DNA of 64,000 bases. It comes from Paraliomyxa sp041600735. GTDB lineage: Bacteria; Myxococcota_A; Polyangia; Nannocystales; Nannocystaceae. The stretch covers positions 1-64,000 of the forward strand of contig JBFIJN010000001.1 of NCBI GenBank assembly GCA_041600735.1, in the 5' to 3' direction. The translations under genes were made by a program, and so were the position numbers. The first letter of the stretch is position 1. The number at the start of each line of letters is the position of its first letter. The notes beneath the pieces are model-generated. The model was not told the origin of the DNA. It did not search any database and worked only from the letters and a program-made list of their open reading frames with translations. Of this stretch, positions 59,313 through 64,000 are shown one piece after another.

Positions 59313-61964
59313 ATGCCTCGTTGGGCGGTGTCGCCGCGGCTCGACAAGCCGCGACGCGCGAGCGATGATTCTGCTGTGAAACGTCGTCCTCCGTCGAACG
59401 GCCCGCCGCGGGACGCCACGGACGGCGAGGCACGGCGACGCCCCGAGGTGCTGGTCACCCTGTGGCCGGAGCAGACGCCCGAGCCCGACGCACCGGTTCC
59501 ACGGCGGCCGAGGCCGCGTGAGCCTCCTGCACCCGAGCAGATCGGACGCTTCCGCATCTTGCGACCGCTCGGGTCCGGGGGAATGAGCGTGGTCTACGAG
59601 GCCTACGACGATCGCCTCGATCGCACGGTGGCGCTCAAGCTGCTGCGCGAGCGAGGCGGTCGCCGACGTCAAGCTCGTCTGCAGCGCGAGGCGCAAGCGC
59701 TGGCGCGCCTGTCCCATCCCAATGTGGTCGAGGTCTACGAGACCGGCAGCCACGGCGGGCGCGCATTCCTGGTGATGGAGCGCCTGCCGGGCGAGCCGCT
59801 GCACCGCTGGATCGCCGCGGCGCCGCGCACCGTGCAGGCCGTGGTCGACACGTTCGTCGCGGCCGGTCGTGGGCTCGCGGCGGCCCACGCCCACGGCCTG
59901 GTGCACCGCGACTTCAAGCCCTCCAACGTGCTGGTCGACGCCGACGGTCGCGTTCGCGTGTTCGACTTTGGCCTGGCCGCGCCGAGCGGAGTGCCGTCGG
60001 AGGACTCGATCCGCACCGGTCGCAACCCGCTGGCCTCGGGCCCGAACACGGCGGGGACGGGGCCGCACGCGGTGGCTTCGGGCTCGCACCCGGCGCTGGC
60101 CGGAGCGCTCGGCGATCTCGACGTGAACACGAGCTACGACGAGATCTGGGAGAGCGCGCTCACCCGCACCGGGGCGATGCTCGGCACGCCCGCGTACATG
60201 TCTCCGGAGCAGTACGAAGGGCGACCCGCGACCGCGCAGAGCGATCAGTTCGCGTTCTGCGTGGCGCTCCGCGAGGCGCTGCATGGCGAGCATCCGTTCG
60301 TGGAGCGGCAGCAGTGGGATCTGCTGCCCAAGCACGTGATGGAGGGCAAGCTGCGCGAGCCTCCGGGCGGGCGCGGGGTTCCGGCGGCGCTCGAGCGCGT
60401 GCTCGTGCGCGGCCTGTCGGTGCGGCCCTACATGCGCTGGCCGAGCATGGAGGTGCTGCTCGTCGAGCTCCAGCGCGCGATGGGCTACCGGCGTCGCGTG
60501 GCCTGGATCTCGGGCGCCGCGCTGGTCACCGCGAGCGCGGCCGGGCTGGTGCTGTGGCTGGGGCGCCCGCCGGCCGATGCCAGCCCGTGCGATCCGTGCG
60601 ACCTGGCGAGCGAGGCCGTGCTCGGGGAGACGCCCGCCGATCCCGAGCTCGCGCGCCGCATCGAGGCGCACCGCGAGGCGCTCGCGCAGGCCAAGGCGCT
60701 CGAGCGCGCCGGCCAGTACCGGGCCGGCCTCGAGGTCGCCGTACCCGTGGCCCTCGCTGCCGATGCCCTCGACCACCCGCCGCTCCGGGCCGAGGCTCAG
60801 CTCCAGGTGGGCCTGCTGCAGCGCTACCTCGGCGCCCACGATGAGGCCGAGCGGGCGCTCGAGCGCGCGTACTTCTTGGGGCAGGAGCTCGAGCGCGATG
60901 AGCTGGCCCGCGAGGCGGTGACGATGCTCGCGTACGTGGTCGCGAGGCTGCAGCTGCGCCCCGACGACGGCATGCGCTGGCTCGAGGCCGCGCGCGTGGC
61001 CGCCGAGCGCGTGGGCGGCGACAAGGCGTGGGCCGACTACCTCGATACGGAGGGCTCGGTGCTGTGGGCCGCGCGACGCCACGACGAAGCGCTGGCCCGC
61101 TACCAGCTCGCGCTGCCGCTGCTCGAGAAGGAGTGGGGCCCGCAGCATCCCGAGGTCGCCGGAGTGCTCAACAACATCGGGCTGCTGCTCCTCGAGCTCG
61201 ATCGACCCGACGTGGCGCTCGACTACATCCGACGCTCGCTGGCGATCCGTGAGACCGCGCTCGGCTCGCAGCACCCCGAGGTGGGCAAGATGCTCAACAA
61301 CCTCGGGCTCGCGCTGCTGCGGGCGGGCCGCGACGACGAGGCGATCGTCAGCTTCGAACGCGCTCATGAGCTGCGACGGCGCGTGCTGGGGCCGGGTCAT
61401 CCCGACGTGGCCAAGCCGCTCGCGAACCTGGCCGCGGTGCAGCTCCAGCAGGGGCGACTCGATGCGGCGGCCGAGCACGCGACGCAGGCGCTCGCGATCC
61501 GCGAGCGGGCGCACGGCGTGGACTCGGTCGAGGCTGCGATGATGCACGCGCTGGTGGGCCAAGTACGGCTCGCGCAGGACCACGACGAGGAGGCGAGGCA
61601 GAGCCTCACGCGCGCCGTCCTGGCCATCGAGCAGGCGCTGGGAGCCGATCGCGTGGAGCTGGTGGAGCCGCTGTTCCACCTCGCAGAGGCGGAGCGTCGC
61701 TTGGGTCGACGTTCGCAGGCGCTCGCCCACGTGCAGCGAGGGCTGGCGATCGGGAGCGCCGAGGGCGTCGAGCCCTGGGATCTCGCCGCGGGGCGCCTGG
61801 TGCTCTCGCGCGTGCAGTGGGACGCGGGTGATCGGGTGCTGGCCTGGGCCGCAGCCGAGGCCGCGCGCAAGGCCTATGCGAGCGTGCCCCGGTCGCGACG
61901 CCCGCGGATGGCGGCGGAGATCGCCGAGCTCGAGGCCTGGTTGTCCGAGCTCGACGCGCCCTAG
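59313..61964 (+). CDS. Ser/Thr protein kinase with TPR sensor domain
   Basis: This roughly 883-residue protein starts at ATG 59313 or GTG 59376. The kinase domain has RFRILRPLGSGGMSVVYEAY, the catalytic Lys in TVALKLLRER, HRDFKPSNVLVD (catalytic Asp), DFGLA, and after a long loop of about 75 residues GTPAYMSPEQYEGRPATAQS. A transmembrane helix (VAWISGAALVTASAAGLVLW, about residue 415) separates it from about ten TPR units (EVAGVLNNIGLLLLELDRPD, EVGKMLNNLGLALLRAGRDD and similar). Kinases with this layout are frequent in myxobacteria and sense periplasmic partners. The activation-loop insertion is unusual. Phosphorylation targets are unknown. Confidence 0.9.
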   Translation: MPRWAVSPRLDKPRRASDDSAVKRRPPSNGPPRDATDGEARRRPEVLVTLWPEQTPEPDAPVPRRPRPREPPAPEQIGRFRILRPLGSGGMSVVYEAYDDRLDRTVALKLLRERGGRRRQARLQREAQALARLSHPNVVEVYETGSHGGRAFLVMERLPGEPLHRWIAAAPRTVQAVVDTFVAAGRGLAAAHAHGLVHRDFKPSNVLVDADGRVRVFDFGLAAPSGVPSEDSIRTGRNPLASGPNTAGTGPHAVASGSHPALAGALGDLDVNTSYDEIWESALTRTGAMLGTPAYMSPEQYEGRPATAQSDQFAFCVALREALHGEHPFVERQQWDLLPKHVMEGKLREPPGGRGVPAALERVLVRGLSVRPYMRWPSMEVLLVELQRAMGYRRRVAWISGAALVTASAAGLVLWLGRPPADASPCDPCDLASEAVLGETPADPELARRIEAHREALAQAKALERAGQYRAGLEVAVPVALAADALDHPPLRAEAQLQVGLLQRYLGAHDEAERALERAYFLGQELERDELAREAVTMLAYVVARLQLRPDDGMRWLEAARVAAERVGGDKAWADYLDTEGSVLWAARRHDEALARYQLALPLLEKEWGPQHPEVAGVLNNIGLLLLELDRPDVALDYIRRSLAIRETALGSQHPEVGKMLNNLGLALLRAGRDDEAIVSFERAHELRRRVLGPGHPDVAKPLANLAAVQLQQGRLDAAAEHATQALAIRERAHGVDSVEAAMMHALVGQVRLAQDHDEEARQSLTRAVLAIEQALGADRVELVEPLFHLAEAERRLGRRSQALAHVQRGLAIGSAEGVEPWDLAAGRLVLSRVQWDAGDRVLAWAAAEAARKAYASVPRSRRPRMAAEIAELEAWLSELDAP

Positions 61965-61969
61965 CGGGC

Positions 61970-61987
61970 AGGCTTGGGCCCAAGCCT
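61970..61987. repeat. Perfect palindrome between convergent genes
   Basis: AGGCTTGGG-CCCAAGCCT is an 18-bp perfect palindrome between the convergent kinase and ferritin-like genes. AGGCCTAGGCCT repeats follow directly. It could form a hairpin ending transcription from both sides, though no T-tract is present. Confidence 0.4.
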
Positions 61988-61991
61988 AGGC

Positions 61992-63440
61992 CTAGGCCTG
62001 GGCCGACGCGGCGAGCAGCTGCTCGAGCATCGGCTCGATCAGCTCGGCCCACGCGTGCTCGCCTGCCAGCGCATGGCCGCGGGCGTCGAGTCGACCGTGG
62101 GCGGCCAGGGATGCGGCCTCGGGATCGGCGGCCGGCAGCTCGGGGGCGGGGCTCGAGCGCAGCGCCGCGGCCACCTCGCGCAGGCGGTCCGCGACCGCTT
62201 CGCCGCCTTGGTCGAGCGCCCAGGCGACGGTCGACCAGGCCAGCGCCGCATGCCGGGCTTCATCGTCGGCGAGCGCGAGCAGCCGCTCCTGCACGGCGGG
62301 CTCGATCACGGCTCGGGCCGCGCGCTGGGCCGCGAGCGCGGCGATCGTCTCGCCCACGCAGCCCTCGGCGAACGTGTCGGCGGCGAGCTGCGCGAGGCCG
62401 GCGGGGCGGGGCGAGGGCAGCGGGAGCGGGCCCGGCTGCACTGCGGCTTCGCCGTAGCGGCTCGCGAGCGAGAAGCACAGGCGTGCGTGCTCGATCTCGT
62501 CGAGCGCGGCGCGCTGGGTCGCGGCCAGCAGGCTCGGCGGGGCCCCCACGGCCATCAGCTCGAGCGTCGCGCGAGCGAAGGAGGCGACCGAGGCATGCTC
62601 GGCCAGCGCATCGTCGAGCCAGCCCTGGGCGATGCGCTCGCGCAGCGCGTGGGGCAGCGGCTCGCGATCGACGAGCTCCACCAGCCCGGCCTCGTTCCAG
62701 CCCTCGCGCGCGGCCGCGGCCGCCTCGACCGTTGCCACCATCGGTCCGTGGTCACCCAGCAGCGGACGGCCACTACAGTACTCGAACCAGTGGTAGCAGC
62801 ACGTGTCGTCGCCTCCGGGCTTGGCGCGCGCGAGCTCGGTGCCATGCTCGTTGAACGCACCTTGCATGTTGGGCGCGGCGGAGAGCCCCGCGTACTTCTT
62901 GGGGTGGGCCGTGATCGCCTCGCTGCCCTTGCCGCCGGAGATGCGGCTGGGGCAGTCCATCTTCTCGGGGAGGCCGGGCACGCCGAGGACCGCGGCATCG
63001 GCCTGCGTGCCGCACCAATTGCCCGCTACGCACGTGGACTCCTCCGGGTTGTAGCCGTCGATGTACGGCGGGTCGCCGGGGTAACCCATCATCATCTCCT
63101 CGGGCATGTTCGGCGAGGCACCGGGCACTGGCGCCGGGGGCGTGGGCACGCCCGTCCCCGGTACGTTGGCCACGGGCGGGGTCGCCTCGTCGGGCTCGGC
63201 GTCGTCGGTCGCCGCGTTGGCCCGGGCCTCGGCCTCGGCCTTTCTGGCCTCGCGGCGCGCCTTGGCGTCGCGCAGGGGCCCGTGCCGCCCTTCCTTGGCG
63301 TCGTTACGGGCGGAGCGCTCGCCCTTCGCGCCGTCCTTTTCGTCGGCCGCGCTGGGCGTGGGGGAAGACGAGCATCCGGCTAGGCCGGGCAAGCAAGCGA
63401 GCAGGGCGATGCGGGCTCGCAGACACAGCGTGTCGCGCAT
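61992..63440 (-). CDS. Lipoprotein with C-terminal ferritin-like domain
   Basis: This 482-residue protein has a lipoprotein signal ending in LPGLAGC. A Lys/Glu/Ala-rich spacer (residues 30-110) is followed by a Cys-rich region (ESTCVAGNWCGTQ, DTCCYHWFEYCSG). The last roughly 220 residues are a four-helix ferritin-like fold. Metal-ligand Glu/His sets appear as LAEHASVASFARATLELM, AALDEIEHARLCFSLA, FAEGCVGETIAALAAQ and ALADDEARHAALAW, giving two E-x-x-H and two more Glu. Ferritin-like di-iron domains in secreted lipoproteins are rare; it may act in oxidation, iron handling or as a structural unit. The Cys-rich part contains HWFEYC, which may also bind metal. Confidence 0.8.
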   Translation of the reverse strand: MRDTLCLRARIALLACLPGLAGCSSSPTPSAADEKDGAKGERSARNDAKEGRHGPLRDAKARREARKAEAEARANAATDDAEPDEATPPVANVPGTGVPTPPAPVPGASPNMPEEMMMGYPGDPPYIDGYNPEESTCVAGNWCGTQADAAVLGVPGLPEKMDCPSRISGGKGSEAITAHPKKYAGLSAAPNMQGAFNEHGTELARAKPGGDDTCCYHWFEYCSGRPLLGDHGPMVATVEAAAAAREGWNEAGLVELVDREPLPHALRERIAQGWLDDALAEHASVASFARATLELMAVGAPPSLLAATQRAALDEIEHARLCFSLASRYGEAAVQPGPLPLPSPRPAGLAQLAADTFAEGCVGETIAALAAQRAARAVIEPAVQERLLALADDEARHAALAWSTVAWALDQGGEAVADRLREVAAALRSSPAPELPAADPEAASLAAHGRLDARGHALAGEHAWAELIEPMLEQLLAASAQA

Positions 63441-63473
63441 GGCGGCGAAGGTACACCAAACGGCGCGCCAGCG

Positions 63474-64000
63474 TCAGGCGACCACGGGCAGGCGCGCGCG
63501 GGCTCGCTCGGGGAGCGCCGCCTCGGGCCGCGACTCGGGCCGCGCGAGCTCGGGTCGGGACGGGTGCGCGGTGCCGCAGCCGAACGGGGTGAGGCCCAGC
63601 TCCTCGAGCATGCGGAGATCATCGTCGGGACCGCGGTTGGGCGTGGTGAGGAAGTCGCCGACCATCATGCCCGATGCGCCGGCCGAGAACATCAGCGGCA
63701 CGAGCTGCCCCAGGTGGGTGCGCCCGGCGGCGATGAAGATGTTCTGGTGCGGCAGGAACATGCGAAACGCCGCGATGATGCGCAGGATCTGCAGCGGAGC
63801 CAGCGGCTCGACGCGCGCGAGCGCGGTGCCGTCGATGCTCACCAAGAAGTTGAGCGGGACCTCGTCCACATCGAGCTCGCGCAGGGTCTCGGCGAGCTCC
63901 ACCCGGTCGGAGTTCTGCTCGCCCATGCCGAAGATCCCGCCCACGCACGTGCGCAGCCCCTTGGCCTTGGCGCGGCGGATCGTGGCGATGCGCTCGTCGT
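63474..64000 (-). CDS. bioB: Biotin synthase, N-terminal part beyond the edge
   Basis: The frame runs in from the right edge and stops at 63474, so only the C-terminal about 175 residues are present. RTCVGGIFGMGEQNSDRVEL and VPLNFLVSIDGTALA match the second half of the BioB barrel. AGRTHLGQLVPLMFSAGASG and MMVGDFLTTPNRGPDDDLRM carry the final conserved BioB elements. BioB inserts sulfur into dethiobiotin using two Fe-S clusters. The radical SAM Cys motif lies outside the window. The C-terminal tail, PESRPEAALPERARARLPVV, is slightly longer than usual. Family is clear although partial. Confidence 0.9.
   Translation of the reverse strand, partial: DERIATIRRAKAKGLRTCVGGIFGMGEQNSDRVELAETLRELDVDEVPLNFLVSIDGTALARVEPLAPLQILRIIAAFRMFLPHQNIFIAAGRTHLGQLVPLMFSAGASGMMVGDFLTTPNRGPDDDLRMLEELGLTPFGCGTAHPSRPELARPESRPEAALPERARARLPVVA

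Noticed and set aside
61970..61987. Palindrome as a classical Rho-independent terminator
   Set aside because: It has no T-tract on either strand; recorded only as a palindrome.

Overview
The DNA is a very GC-rich chromosomal segment with myxobacterial features. Evidence from the sequence: about a dozen predicted lipoproteins, many with a Ser/Thr/Gly/Asp-rich spacer after the lipobox; Cys-rich and DUF4215-type repeats; a MYXO-CTERM-like C-terminal tail; a Ser/Thr kinase fused to tetratricopeptide repeats; an ECF sigma factor with a membrane/TPR tail; and SOS boxes of the form CTG-N7-GTTCAG, as described for Myxococcus xanthus LexA. The style fits the suborder Nannocystineae (inference; there is no rRNA here). 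I see no tRNA, rRNA, CRISPR array, insertion sequence or origin. No gap between genes exceeds about 300 bases.

Layout. 1-5 kb: secreted and lipoprotein genes, including a beta-propeller lipoprotein and a metzincin-like metalloprotease. 5-12 kb: imuB with a GNAT gene and, 4 kb away, imuA, each preceded by a putative LexA box; between them lie a phosphatidylserine-synthase-like gene, xdhC and a methyltransferase. 12-14.5 kb: a stand-alone rplC followed by rlmE and a small gene, with tatD upstream. 14.5-16.2 kb: an ABC-type ATPase plus PD-(D/E)XK nuclease cassette whose nuclease is frameshifted. 16-28 kb: a VWA lipoprotein, a HEAT protein coupled to holB, pspA, a Uma2 nuclease, a GT-C-like membrane protein, a papain-type protease with a TPR tail, a MYXO-CTERM-like protein, an orphan YscJ/FliF-like lipoprotein and a coupled PilZ-sigma pair.

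28-39 kb is the most unusual part. It holds five intact radical SAM genes, one of them fused to a methyltransferase and one resembling the peptide maturase HxsB. It also holds an HxsD-like partner, a degenerate radical SAM homologue translationally coupled to a HExxH protein of the alpha-ketoglutarate peptide beta-hydroxylase type, and a response regulator lacking its phospho-acceptor Asp. Together these look like an undescribed multi-enzyme peptide- or protein-modification (RiPP-like) locus. No precursor peptide is recognisable inside it.

39-64 kb: a lipase with a lipoprotein-type foldase; an ECF sigma operon; a nucleoside-phosphorylase-like conserved protein; a UvrD-type helicase coupled to an S9 peptidase; a pair of overlapping STAND-like ATPase genes, the second ending in a PD-(D/E)XK-like domain (possible defence module); a multidrug/polysaccharide-flippase-like membrane protein; a CPA2 antiporter divergent from a TetR regulator; a kinase-TPR protein; a ferritin-like lipoprotein; and the 3' part of bioB.

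Many plus-strand genes have a TANNNT hexamer, often within TGNTANNNT, 8-18 nt before the start codon. This suggests extended -10 promoters and leaderless or nearly leaderless transcripts.
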